A stretch of 64,000 bases of DNA from Vitellaria paradoxa. Lineage: Eukaryota > Streptophyta > Magnoliopsida > Ericales > Sapotaceae. Shown in pieces: positions 11,538 through 24,020 of the stretch. Position 1 is the first letter of the stretch; each line of letters starts with the position of its first letter. Location of the stretch: assembly GCA_019916065.1 (NCBI GenBank), contig CM034234.1, positions 9,584,342-9,648,341 of the forward strand. The letters are read 5' to 3'. The notes beneath the pieces are model-generated. The model searched no databases and was not told where the DNA came from. It worked only from the letters and a program-made list of their open reading frames with translations. The position numbers and the translations under genes are program-made.

Positions 11538-14500
11538 TTACTGGCTTGAACTTGCTACCTGCATTTTGATCAAGCTTGCTACATGCTGAGCAACCCATAA
11601 TGAGCCAGCTCTGGTGCAAGAGAAGGCATGAGAATGGCCCCCCCGTTCAACTGCAATGGCCGCACCTGGGACATTCTTCGAGATCTGCCAGTGGACCGAG
11701 TCAAATAAGCTCACAAATTAAAGAATACTAGGGAAATTAGGGAAGTAAAATTAAAGGCAAATAAACAGCCTAATGAAAGATCCTGACAAGGAGATTGTTT
11801 GGTAATCCAAGAGAAAGATGATGCATCCAGTTGGATATATGGAAAGAGTTATAAATAAGTGAAGGAGATAAAAGTAATCACTTTTGTCTCTAGTATTGCA
11901 GATTTGAATACTTCAACAGCGTGCAATGAAGTAACAGGAAGTCTTAATGAATCTAGAGTTTTCTTCAACATACAAACGAGAATCTGAGTATATAATCTTT
12001 GGTTCAAGATCCAACCAAATTCTACTTCCAACAGGATAACAATTTTGGTTGGCCTGAAAAATTTTTATTGGAAAAGAGTATTAGAGCCAGAGTTGTTTGG
12101 CCTGGGCTACACATACAGAGAGCCAAAATGTTCCAAAATAAACTTACAAGAACTTCCTATAGAAAATGTAATGAATATAGGTCTTACCTCATCAAACAAT
12201 TGCAATGGACCCCAATGATCATCAACGCCGAACAAAAATGCTACTTGACTTTGCTTTTCTCTCATGAATGCCCAATCTGGTGTTTCTGAAAGCTAAAGTA
12301 AAAAGACCAGCTTTGGAAGTAAATTTAATGGCCATTTGCTCAGCATGCAACTCAAGATGTTTTATATATATAAATGAAGTTAAGATTAAAATTAAGCAAG
12401 CATCAAGGGATGTACAGAAGCCCTACTAAAAAAAACATTAAGGCCATGTAAAAAATATTGCAATGATTCAACAAAAGGGGCATGCAGTTCAAATAGTGCC
12501 CTTGCTGCAATTTGCACTTGGCAAACTAAGAAGTTCTGGGAAAGCCAATTCCAGATTCTTTCATCTCCATTTTTCACTTGTAACTTCTGAATTTTAAAAG
12601 TTGATGCATTTTCAATTATTAATGACCAAAATATGGTAAGCCGGGATGACAAATTGATCTTAGATAACATTGTGATTAACAAAATAAAGAAATGTAGTGC
12701 ATTGCTCAAATCCGTGCTCCATCTACTATTAAGCTACAATGATTGATGAACAGTAATGTCACCACTCTCCCTGCCTTCAGTCAATCAATTCAAAACGAGG
12801 AAAAAAAATCACATGCTCATGAAGTAGAACCAAAACTCAACCCACATAACAAATACACCACAATGTACAACACAATTTACAATAATTTTATTTGCAGTGT
12901 ACTTTTTTTCTTGGCGGATGCTATACTTGAAGTGTTTTTCATACTTTCTTCTTTGTGGTGTATAATTTCAAAGTTTCCTTAATGATAGGTCAATTAGTTT
13001 TCTCCCCTTAATCTGGCCAATCCAGAGCCTTCCACACTCACAGAAAAAAGAAAAGAAAAAGAAAAACCCAACCAAACTTTGCTATTCAACAAGTTTTATG
13101 TACTTTCGAATGGGTCAAAATACTCAAGTCACAAAGGTCCAATGTCCAACTCTTTTATGAAGTGTGACATCTCTCTAAAGAATCATTGAGGTGTGTTTGG
13201 CAAGTGGATCTGTAAAATCCAAAAACATGTCCACAATTCTCAAAGCCTTGTGTTAATTATTTGGAAAGCAAACAGATTTTTTAATGCAGGAGAAATAACC
13301 AACCAATCTCCAGCAGATTTAAAAAAAACAGAAGTATCAAAGCCGCTTTTACATGACTCAAAGCAAAAGGACAGTAAATGATAGAATAAGTATCTCCATA
13401 AATATGATAATAAATGACGCCAAAATGATGCGATATTATAGATGCAATTCAAGTGTCACTGTTAAACACCTGGTCCAAAGATACAGGTAGAATGGCACCA
13501 TTTAAACCTATATTTTCTTTCACCATCTAAACAAATTGTAGACAAGAAAATATTGATACCTTTTTGAACTCTGTCATCGTCATAAAGAGTATATTCCGCA
13601 TTGCATGGTACTGAAAATCAATGCAAAAAAATATAAATTATTTTAAATATATATATATATATATATATATATAAGAGCAGAGAAAATGGAATGCCTAAAG
13701 TTGGAATTTTGGTGATACAACAAAAATCTGCAATGATTTGCAAGACCGGAGTGCCATTAGAAAATGACTACAATAAGCAAAATTTGAAAACACATTTCTT
13801 AGCAAAAATAAAATGTAAACAATAAAAAGAGCACATATCACCCAAAAGTCACGCCTGGATCAAAGCCTAGTTACTAGGAAAATCATAGACATTTAGATCT
13901 GACCGCATGATGAAACTGGCTAGAATTTGTGACTCAATATTTGTCCACTAACCAAAGCAACTTCTTTGAAGCAATGTTAACAACGCCTTACTCCAAGCCA
14001 AGGAAGAATATCGTGGAAAACATATAGCATTTAAATGGAATTCACAATCATTAATGCATTTCTATTTCCTAAGCAACATATTTACTAATCTAACCAAAAC
14101 TTTTTATATCAGCCAACAATATGATACTGCGAAAACTCGCATTAAGTAACTCAGTGTTACAAAGTCAAGTGATGCAGGCAAAAAATTCAAAGACAGCTGC
14201 AACTTGAGTCCCAGATTTACAAAGAGGATATCTAATAATTCAGCGCTTGGAGGATTGGGAATTTAAGTCTAAGATGACCACTTGATGGTGATTCATCTTT
14301 GTGTTCCTGCATCACAAATGAACAACAAAAACCATAGCAAAGATGCTTGGCCCCCTAAGCTCAATATCATATTTCCATTAGCTTCCAGATATCCAATTTG
14401 TATTCCACACCAAAAAAGAAGGATATCAAGTCTGTTGTTTCTATTTCTATGACAGCCCATCAAACAGCAACAACACCCAAAAAAGTCAAGCACAGAGTGG

Positions 14501-17500
14501 ATAAATTTCTTGTTTATCTGTAACTTTATGGGAGTATATTCACACTCCTAACAATCTAGCATAAAAGACAACTGTACCTGGAACACATGAGTGCACAAAG
14601 CTTCAACTGCAGTAGCAGACCAAGATTTCCCAATCGAATTTGTCACAAGAAAACTGGAAGCCATGGTTGGTAATAAACCCAACAATCCTACCATGTAACT
14701 AACTGCTGCACTTAAAACTGGGGACCTAACATCAAAATTTATTAGGTGAATCCCAATAAAAAAATCCATGGAAGAATTCTCCAAAGCACTAAGAATTATT
14801 AATGTGGTAACACCACAAACTGGAAAACAATCGGTACCACAAGAATGCAGCTAGGAACACAGAACATTCTATGACAACCACCTGTAACTGATGCAAATAG
14901 ATATCTATCCATTATAAGACCTCAGCATTGATGCAGTCAGGACCCAAGAACTCTATCTGGTATAGGTACAATTGTTTTAAGTATGTTTAAGCTCCGAATA
15001 TTGATCCATCAGATAAAAATGATATCCCCTGGACAAATTTATTTATGAACACTAATTGAGATATCTTGCTATTTATATGTTTGGAAGACCATAACAACAT
15101 GATTTGTTTCAGCTTATCCAGTATTTTGTTCTCTTCACTTTGATCAAGTCATCAACGAATGAATTCCAACAAATAGCCCCAACTGGCATGGAGCATTAAC
15201 TTTCTCAAGGACACAAATTAACCCTTTCATTGCATCTTCATACGGTGTGAATATTGAACATTCAGGACATTTTTTTCCTTTTTTTTCTCTCTTAAATTTA
15301 TTTACATATATGTCAAGAGTTTCTAGAAAGCTTGATCCCGAGTCAAGGTACCTTTTCAGCTACAATTCAAGCACATGGGATTTTTTAAGTGTAGAAGGAC
15401 AATTGTTGTGTTTCCAAAATCTTACTAGGAACTTGGCATTTAGAACAAAAAAAATTAAAGATTTCTTGAACAGAAATGAACAAGCAGCTGTAAGTTAGGC
15501 AATACAACAAACAAGCACAGAAATATACTTGCATTTCCATGAAAATAGGAAACAAGTCTTGCACATACATGCATAAAATAAATATATGGCAAGGTGATAT
15601 AAAGCCAAGAATTTTACATTGCAAGCCCCCTAATAATAGACTGTTGCGTCGATTCTGTGTTTGCAGCCAAAAAGGGATATAACCCGATACAATAAATCAC
15701 CTACAGAACCATTTTGAAGCATGAGGAGATGGCCTTCCAAAGTGAAAGAATGTGCAAGATAAAATGATATACATAGCATTATCAAAACCACAGCAATCAC
15801 CTTTTCTGAGGATCTCCTGAGCATTTCAATTGATATATAAGAACCAATAGAGTGCCCAATCTTGAGAGAGAAATTACAAATCAGTTAACACAATTTTATG
15901 CAATAAACTATAGATCAACATCTGTGGATTATGCAAGTTTTTATTATTTCAATATAGAACTAAAGCATAAAAATTTGTATTGAAATATAAGAAAATGCAA
16001 ACCGAGAAGGATATGTGTAAGAATCATAAGAATCGCATTGCAGCACATGAAATTATTAAAGGAAAAAATCATATCAGTATTCTATATACAAGGTTCCTGA
16101 TATGAATTAAATGAAATTTTGCAGCCTCCCCACTTTCAAAATGGTTAGTATCAATTTGAGAAATAAATGGTAATTGACATAAAAATTTATTATAATTAGG
16201 AATTACTCTGACCAGGATTATAGGGACTTCAACATTTCCCAATTCACGTTTGATGAAGTCCATCTGCCAAAAAATCAGAGAGTCATTCTAAGTTTAACAA
16301 CAACACTAGTGAAGAAAATAAATTCTAATAAGCCAAAAACTGCAACATTAGAAAGAAGTTCAAATTCCGAAGAGAGTACCAAGGTTAGAAAGGGAAATTA
16401 CATACTATATGGGTTAGCTTAAGGTTACTATATGCTCCGTTGAAGGCTTGAGCTTGCTAACATACAGCATACTGATTCAAACAAAGCTTGCCAGGGAACA
16501 TTTTCATTTACATGGAAGTAGGACCTTATTTTTGTGTACTCTAAGTGGATTGCCAACTTAGTGGACACTTGACCATACAATCATCCTGATTTTCCTCACT
16601 AACCAGACGATTCAGTCCCTAAGACGTGTTCATGTGCAAGTTTACTTAAATAACATGCCATACAAAAATATGAAAAGAGCTTCTCAAACATATATGCCGC
16701 ATAAAATAATACCTTGTGGTGAATTTGCTCTTCCAAAGAGAACAATCGTCCATGCTCCCAGTTCTAACAAATAAAGTGGACTCCATATCAGAATGATACA
16801 CATGCAAGTGGTCAGAACATTCTAAAACTTCAAGCTTCGCTGTATTTTATCTAATACAAAAAAGGATAAAGCTTATGATCATCACAGTCAGCAAACCAGT
16901 GCACCTTCTCAAGAATAAGCCTTAAGCATCAAAAAAATATGTTAACAATAAAAAAATAAAATAAAAAACACCAAAATATTTGCAAGTATGGAGAAGCATC
17001 CATAACCACACAACAAAAACAAGAAATCACAGCATCAGAATTGTGTCGCAACTTATTCCTTCTGTAGAACAGCTTCAGGAAACCAGGGCAGTGCAGCCTA
17101 TGGCTGCATTTGTGGTGGTTTTTCCATCAATTTTTTTAGGTTAAGGGTTCTAATAACTTAAAGATCTCTAGGATATCCAGACAAAATATTCAAGACCTGT
17201 TTTTTTTCCAGAAAATAAATTTCCTAAATTTTCATATTTTTGCTCACATAAAATACTGAGAGCAGATATTTATTGTGAGTGGTGTTTTACAAAAGGCCTG
17301 AAGGTGAGGAAACAAGCTAGGGTTGATTGGGAATCAATAACTTAGGCAAAGTGATTTGGAATGCAAATCATTCCAGTGAAAGGAATAGGAAGAAGATGTG
17401 ATACGGCCGCGCTCTAAAATATGGTATGATAGGGGTAGGCTTCTATGTATCACGCTACGAGAATTTATTTTTATTTTTTGATAGGTAAGCGGATGGGGGG

Positions 17501-20500
17501 GGGGAAGGGCCTTGGGTCTGAATCCGGGTGGTGAGTGGGCAAAGAATGGAGCTCAACCACCGAGCTAAGTGCCTCACTTGTCACGCTACGAGAATTTATT
17601 AAGTCACTTCTACACGTGTGAGCAATTCATTCGGTTAAGACTGACAAGCAATTCAAAATAGTTTACCATTCTTCAAATTAATTATGTAAAAAAAAAAAAA
17701 AAAAAAGGTTTCTATGGGCATTGTGCTTTCTTTAATTGTATTTTGTCTACCAAAAACACCTACCTCTCTAAATTTTGTTTCATTACATTTGATTTAAAGG
17801 AAATACATAGGAAATATTTTTGGATTGCTTTGGATCACCAAGTCTCCAGCTTTGGAATGGAAGTGTATCATGTTTTGGAACATGTGCTTAACTTAAATTG
17901 CTAGGGTATTCAGTTTCCCAACAATATTGAGTTTAGGGTTTTTGAAGTGAAAAGGCTACTGACAGAAGATTGTGAATGGTATCGCTAGAATACTGTTTTG
18001 GGAACAAGTAGAAAAATGCTTCACAGATCCTACCTAAAATCTTAAAGAGATTATTCTTCATGAGTTGGCATGACCAGTCAAGTTCTGGAACTTGCTGTGA
18101 GTTTTCCCTCTTATTCCTTTACGATTTCTCAAAAACAAAGTTTCCCTTGTGCGTTCTCAATTATTCAGGGGCCAATCTGTCTCAGCAAGTAAGACTCCAT
18201 GCACCACAACAAAGTTACAAAAACTTCACAAGAATTCTCAAAATCTAAGGTACCATTTGGTATACCCATTTTGAGCTCATTTTCTATTTTGCGTTTTCAA
18301 AAATAAGGAAAACAACTCAAAACACATTTGATTACTTGTGTTTTTAAATTTTGCTTTAGAAAACAGAAAATAGGTTTACACATGAAATGAAAAATGACAA
18401 AAAGTCGTTTAGAACGTTTTTAACCCAAAATAAGGAAAACCTCAAAATACGGAAAACAGAAAATGTCAAACCAAATACATTTTCTGTTTTCCTTGTTTTG
18501 AAATTTTCGAAACACAAAACACATAAGACAGAAAATAGAAAACAAAAATAGAAACAGAAAATGAAAAATAGAAAAACAAACCAAATGGCAAGTCTCTCTA
18601 TTAAATTGATTAGTATTCGGGGGCCAATCTGCCTCAGCAGGTAAGACTCCATGCACCACAACAAAGTTTCAAAAACTCTACAAGAATTCTCAAAATCTAA
18701 CTCTCTGTTCAATATAAATATCATATATTTATAAGCTGCCAGCCTCCTCCTTTTAGAACCACAACTCAAGATTAAGAAACATATTTGAAAAAAATAAATT
18801 GATTGAAAATAACTTTATTATAAACAATATAAATGACAAGGGAAACACAAGCTCGTAAGCCTCATATAACATTCTATGCACACATTCTATCTAAGAAGCG
18901 CAGACACTTCAATGAATCATGTCCATGTGGAGCACTCATCACAAGGCTTATTATACTTTTAACGTTTATACACTTCAATGAATCGTGTCCATGTGGAGCA
19001 CTCATCACAAGGTTTATTATTCTTTTAACATTTTAGTGATGGATACACTTTAGATACTCAAGAGACATTCATCTCTCTTCCTCAGATGCTTGAAACACGT
19101 ATGATATGAGCCTAAATGTGATTTTAAAGATAACTATTTGGCACCAATGATTAAAAACAAAATGATGCAAGTTTGCTCCTATTAATCCATTTTTTAGGCT
19201 TTTTCAAAAGGAAAAAAAATAAATGATAAAGCCTGAAAATTCCTAGTTTTTGAGATTGATTGAGTGAGATTGTGGCCACACTTCTTTTCCAACATATAAA
19301 ACATAAATTATGAATAATTTTCTCATTATTTTCACAAATAGTAAATATAAACATGTTTGTAGCATAAAAAATGAATAAGTTGTGACAATTTTAACGTGTG
19401 TGTGTATATATTTCTCTGTCATCAAGTCATATCCCAATTTCTTTCAAACTGATGTGTCACTATGTCAGCATATCAATAATATATTAAAAGGTATGAAGAG
19501 GATGCCACCCAAATACAAAGGAAAGAGAACTCAACAAAAACACAATTAAACAATCATATGCTCTACAAAATCCATAGAAGTATAAAAATTCAGCTCCGTA
19601 CCACCCTATAACCAACTATAAAGGGTAGACAAAAAAATGCTCTTCAATCAGTACATTGATCATTCAATTTCTGAAATTTTCCTATATTGCTCTCCCTTTA
19701 GACTAACCATCCAACAAAACAAAATGGGGCTAATGTCAAACTTTCCTCCATTTTATTTTATTTTATTTTTTATTCGAGCTCCCCAAAAGTCTCAAAAACT
19801 TTTTTTTTTTTTTTTGATAGGTAAGCGGGGGAGGGGGAAGGGGAGGGCCTCGAGTTCAAACCTGAGTGATAAGTGGGCAAAAAGTAGAGCTCAACCACCG
19901 AACTAAGTGCAAAAAAAGTCTCAAAAACTTGTTCTATCTCCTTTAGAAACAAACAATTCATCGTCAAAAGAAGCTAAAACCCAATTGCACAACTCCTTAG
20001 TCCAATAACAATGCACAAAAACATGATTGATTAACTCACCAATCATCTTGCGAAGACAGCACAAATTCAACATAAAAGTTCCTTCTTTTAATAAGGTTTT
20101 CAATAGTGAGAATTTTCCCATGTAACATGCATACAACTAAATAAATAAATAAACAACTTTTTGGAGGGTCACCAAAACTCCAAATTTTATTTCATGGGAA
20201 TAAATGCTATCCTCAACCCACCAAAGCCCAAAACAAAAAAGACATTATCTCAAAACACCCTGATTTTGTAGCAATCTATCTCAGGCCATAATCCCCGTCT
20301 CCTACCTTCATGTTGCATCCATATTCTATGTTCATTTCCATAATTCCTAGTATCATATGGTCCTTGTCCAACATAACTAAAAATTGCCACATTTCCGGGC
20401 TCCTAAAACCTAATAAAACATAAAGAAATGTCCAGCAACATTCTAAGGCAAAAGAACATCATGTTTGAAGATGCCTCAAACATGCTCCATACAAAATTAC

Positions 20501-21419
20501 TGGGTTGGCCATTTTCTCCGTTCCATGAAATCGGTTCTTTTGGAAATTGGACCATCCCCAAAAGTGACTTGGTCGTGAAATGAGAAAGTACAAGCAGCTA
20601 TTAAAATTAAGAAAGAGTGCTATAGGAATTTGCCAATGTAACGATAAAGGAGCATGAAATACGTATTTTGACCAAAAAAAAAACTGAAAATTAAATAATA
20701 AGATAAAAAAATATTTGAATTTATATTTTATTAATTCATTATCCCTTGAAAACAAGCATAATAACAGCTCAATCAATATGATTTTACTACTTTTTAACTC
20801 AGGTTAGCCAAAATACCTTCTCTGTGTGGGATATGTGACCAACACCTGATACCATTTAAAAATAAATAAATAAATAAAAAGGCGTAAACAATTAGAGAAT
20901 AAATCAGCTGCATCATTTTTTTTGGGGGGGGGGGGGACACTAATCTAAACACAATTTTAATTATAATTGCAATATCAATTATAATCATTTATAACAACAG
21001 CGACAATTCCTAAATATGAGCAAGAATGTCTCGCCTGTAATAGATGCAGTTCCTCCTAGTAACTCGTACAAATTTTCCAGAAAATCAGTGTAAAATGAAA
21101 CAACTCCTGCAATAACCACCACAATCCTTAGCTCTCGCAAGTGGGCTTATAACTAACCAAAAAAAAAAGGCACATGCATACACAATTCATAGAACCTGGA
21201 TTTCCAGGGATGAACAAGACATGCAATTTAGGATCTTCTGCTCGAATTTCCACCAAATCCGTCTTATAACTGACCTCAAAAACAAATAATAACAGTCAAA
21301 ATCAATTGAGAACAACCATGGGCGAGTTCAGCGACAGAGATAAAGTACCCGGAGACATTGCATAATCGAAAATTCGCACGCCTTTTTTGGCCAATCAAAT
21401 GCAAATTGTCAAGATCCAT
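11538..21419 (-). CDS. Lipid-droplet-associated hydrolase (LDAH-type alpha/beta hydrolase), 12 exons
   Basis: Exons (minus strand, in order): 21419-21349, 21269-21196, 21106-21035, 20845-20817, 16763-16713, 16263-16213, 15860-15801, 15700-15618, 14725-14578, 13610-13560, 12292-12188, 11684-11538. They join in phase to 313 aa, near the ~325 aa of animal LDAH. The oxyanion-side motif LHVLFIPGNPG is at residues 40-50. The nucleophile elbow GHSIGS puts Ser at 120. The acid is in FGVDDHWGP (Asp254/255) and the catalytic His is His284 in HSHAFSC. A hydrophobic stretch around 173-195 could dip into a membrane or droplet surface. The family acts on lipid droplets in turnover of stored lipid, but its substrate is debated and plant roles are little known. 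Intron 3 uses a GC donor, and intron 4 is 4 kb and full of repeats. ATG 21419 is chosen because the family's N-terminal motif (KRRANFRLCNVS) follows at once. Confidence 0.93.
13646..13673. repeat. TA microsatellite in LDAH intron
   Basis: About 13 TA units in the intron between coding exons 9 and 10 of the hydrolase gene. Confidence 0.8.
17470..17580 (-). mobile_element. tRNA-derived SINE copy 1, in LDAH intron 4
   Basis: Read on the minus strand, it begins at 17580 and carries an A-box-like TAGCTCGGTGG, a degenerate B-box (GGATTCAGACC), a C-rich tract, CCGCTTACCTATC and an A-rich tail. It is flanked by a 20-bp perfect target-site duplication, TCACGCTACGAGAATTTATT, at 17450-17469 and 17581-17600. 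The tail is interrupted (A6TA5T...), consistent with age. It lies in the same orientation as its host gene. Confidence 0.85.
18168..18248. repeat. Left copy of an 81-bp direct repeat
   Basis: Matches 18620-18700 with a handful of mismatches (begins GGGGCCAATCTG, contains AAGACTCCATGCACCACAAC, ends AAAATCTAA). The two copies flank the DNA element at 18249-18592. Confidence 0.85.
18249..18592. repeat. MITE-like element with TACCATTTGG ends
   Basis: Starts GGTACCATTTGGTATACC; the right end read inwards is TTGCCATTTGGTTTG. The interior is rich in GAAAA/TTTTC blocks and is partly self-complementary. It sits exactly at the end of the left 81-bp repeat. No coding capacity. Confidence 0.6.
18620..18700. 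repeat. Right copy of the 81-bp direct repeat
   Basis: Second copy of the sequence at 18168-18248, after the MITE and a 27-bp unique spacer. Confidence 0.85.
18905..19036. repeat. Two tandem copies of a 66-bp unit
   Basis: Units start CACTTCAATGAATC at 18905 and at 18971 and differ at only a few bases. The unit is open in one plus-strand frame, but the frame has no features of a real protein and lies inside LDAH intron 4. Confidence 0.9.
19802..19913 (-). mobile_element. tRNA-derived SINE copy 2, in LDAH intron 4
   Basis: Same family as 17470-17580. On the minus strand it has an A-box TAGTTCGGTGG, a B-box GGTTTGAACTC, a C-rich tract, CGCTTACCTATC, then an uninterrupted A tail of about 14. 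A perfect 17-bp target-site duplication (AAAAGTCTCAAAAACTT) lies at 19785-19801 and 19914-19930. The uninterrupted tail and perfect duplication suggest a recent insertion. Confidence 0.9.
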
Positions 21420-21454
21420 TACTCTATTTTTATACTTTGATACACAACTTGCCC

Positions 21455-21614
21455 TGAAACACCACACACTGATAAGAACAGAATAAAGGAAGAAGAACCA
21501 AGAACTTGGTTTTCATGGTAAGAAAATGTAAGCCATGTTTTGATATTTCTTGATAGAAACTGATACCGATTAACACGGATATCAATGCATAAGCCCAAGC
21601 AAGCAAGCGCACAG

Positions 21615-21647
<33 letters not shown>

Positions 21648-21840
21648 ATATATCTATATATAGAGAGAGAGAGAGAGGTTTCAGAATCTGAAACGGTGAA
21701 AAGATTTATAATACCTGGAAGTGGAAGAGGAGAGTGGGTAAGTACGGAGGGTTTGGGCAGCTGGAGGGAGAAGGGCCAATACGCACAGTGCGCACCGAAC
21801 GCCCAGCATTAGACAGATGCGAATTGCGCCCTGACGAGTG
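21455..21840 (-). other. Probable 5' UTR exon and intron of the LDAH gene
   Basis: On the minus strand a good donor (CACTTCCAG/gtatta) at about 21718 and a good acceptor (gtgtttcag/GGCAAG) at about 21455 suggest a 5' UTR intron upstream of the LDAH start at 21419. The intron contains an alternating TA, CA and GA microsatellite (about 21617-21677). The leader would start somewhere near 21840; inferred from splice consensus only. Confidence 0.45.
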
Positions 21841-21913
21841 ATGACTCGTTTGCGCTCGCTCCCAAATTCATAGGATTCAGTGCTATATTTTTATAAAGCG
21901 TATTGTATTTTAA

Positions 21914-22236
21914 GGGCGCGTTTGGAGCCCCTAAAAATTTTTAAAATTTTTAAAAATTTTTCAAAAGTTGACAGTAAAAAATTTTAAAAGTTGTTAGAAC
22001 GGATCAAAATGGTGCGTTTCACCAGATTTTGTCAGAATAAAAAAATGATCTGACATTTGTAAAAAAAATTATACAAAATTTTTCAAAATTCTTTACTAAA
22101 ATTTTGATACATGTTACTTTATATACTTTTTAATAATTTTATATCAAATCAAACATAAATATTTAACAATCATTACATAATAATTTTAAAATTTAATTTT
22201 AAAAATTTTTAGAAATTGTTGAAGCTCCTAACGCCC
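21914..22236. repeat. MITE, family D copy 1
   Basis: Starts GGGCGCGTTTGGAGCC; inverted right end GGGCGTTAGGAGCTTC. TTAA is present on both sides. The interior motif GGATCAAAATGGTGCGTTTC recurs in reverse orientation in the element at 46997-47380. Confidence 0.75.
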
Positions 22237-23865
22237 TTAAATAAGAAAAATTGTCGTCAATACAGATATACATGGATTCCTATTATGAATTAAAACCTTT
22301 TATACACTATTTTTTTAAGATGTGAAAAATTAATAATTTATTAATTTAAAAAAATAAAGGAAAAAAATTAAAACTATTAATTATTTGATTTGGGATGAAA
22401 ATTAGAAAAAAAAAGTATGAAACTTTAAAAATTAAAAATAACTAAATTGAAAATTTAGTTAAATGGTGATTGTTTTTATACTCTTACATTTTTTTTAATT
22501 TACACTTATTAAGAATTTTTTATATATTTATTTTTTTCTCGATAAATCTATATTATTGTAGAACAACTCATAAGTTTAGTGAAACTTTTATTTTTTGTAC
22601 TATTTTTTTAATGAAACTCTTATATTTTATTTTTTATATTAATAACCTTTAACTAACAATAATTACTTATAATTCAAAAGTGGTTTACAAGTAACGTTGA
22701 TAAGTTATTTAAGTAATTTTATTTTTTTATTTTTTCCTTAAATGCTCCTTAATTATCAACTACTCTTATAATATTCTTTTATTTTATCTAAATGTCTTTT
22801 AATTATTTATTATCTACTTAAATACCTTTAATTAATAATTAATAATTACTTATTGTTTGTTGTTTTAGAAATTTATTTTAAATAAATAACAAATTAATTA
22901 ATGATATATATGTAGTTTTAAAATAAAGATTTAATAAAAATTCATGTGCATCTCATGTGCATAGGTATAAAATTAAGTAAAATAAAATCAAAATCAAAAT
23001 TCACACATATAGTTTTAATAGGTTGATTAAAAATTAATTGAAAATTAAGTAAATATTTTTAATTTACAAAATTAAAAAATATTTTTATTAATTATTAAAA
23101 TAAAAAAATTTACATGCATCACGTGCATACAAACATCTAGTCATCAATAATCTTATCATACTTTGCCTTTTTAAGTGCTTGTTTGGAGTTCTACAAAATT
23201 TCATAAAATTTTATAAATTTTCAACTCACTCGCTACACAAATTAAGAATTTGTAATTTTTACACATTTATACTAATTTATATAACTCCAAACACTATATA
23301 ATTAAGTTTTTAATTAAACATTAATACGCGCTTATCATTAATTTAAAATTGTTTGACACCTTTTTGATAATAAGTTGAAAGATATATAGAAACTGTCATT
23401 TTGAATTATATAAAAAGAATTACTAAAGTGAATAGTTTTAATGGTTTCTTTTTCAATTTTGTTCTATTTATTTGTTAAATTTTGAATTTTTGAAAAGTTT
23501 TTTTACTATATATTGTGTTCTATATAAAAGCAAAGGAAATTTTTTTTTTTTTTTTCATTTGAAAAGTAAAAAGGAATGTTTCCTGCTATCAATGCCGACC
23601 GAACACATTGACCACGAAAAAATGTTAAAGAAATGATTCGAAAAGGAAACATGCGCTTGTAGTTGTTGTGGCTCGATGGAGCGGTGACGGAATGAGTTAC
23701 GCGACATTGTAACATTGCGTACGCCTTTGAATTCCGAAATGGAAATGAAAAATAGAGTCTAATAAAATTCTTTTTCAGTAGTGTATATATATGTTTGACT
23801 TAATTAGAAATTTACACAAAGAATAATGAGTTCTCGGATGAAAAGTTAAAACTCATGTATGTTAA
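22237..23865. other. Very AT-rich intergenic stretch
   Basis: No gene seen. About 23175-23295 has TTTGGAGTT...AACTCCAAAC inverted ends, a short MITE of the type also seen at 56038. About 23570-23740 is a unique, less AT-rich patch with only a 69-codon frame. Confidence 0.5.
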
Positions 23866-24020
23866 GGGAATGTTTGGTTGATAAAAGTCTAGCAAAAAAG
23901 TACAGTAAAAGTACAAAAATTTAATATAAAAATAAAATGTGATAAAATTTTATTAGAAGAAAGTATAAAAAGTTGATAAAATTGATGAGTTTTGGTTAGT
24001 TTTGTTCAACTAAACACTCC
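23866..24020. repeat. MITE, family C copy 3
   Basis: 155 bp, starting GGGAATGTTTGGTTGAT, ending CAACTAAACACTCC, flanked by TAA at 23863-23865 and 24021-24023. Interior shared with other family C copies. Confidence 0.8.
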
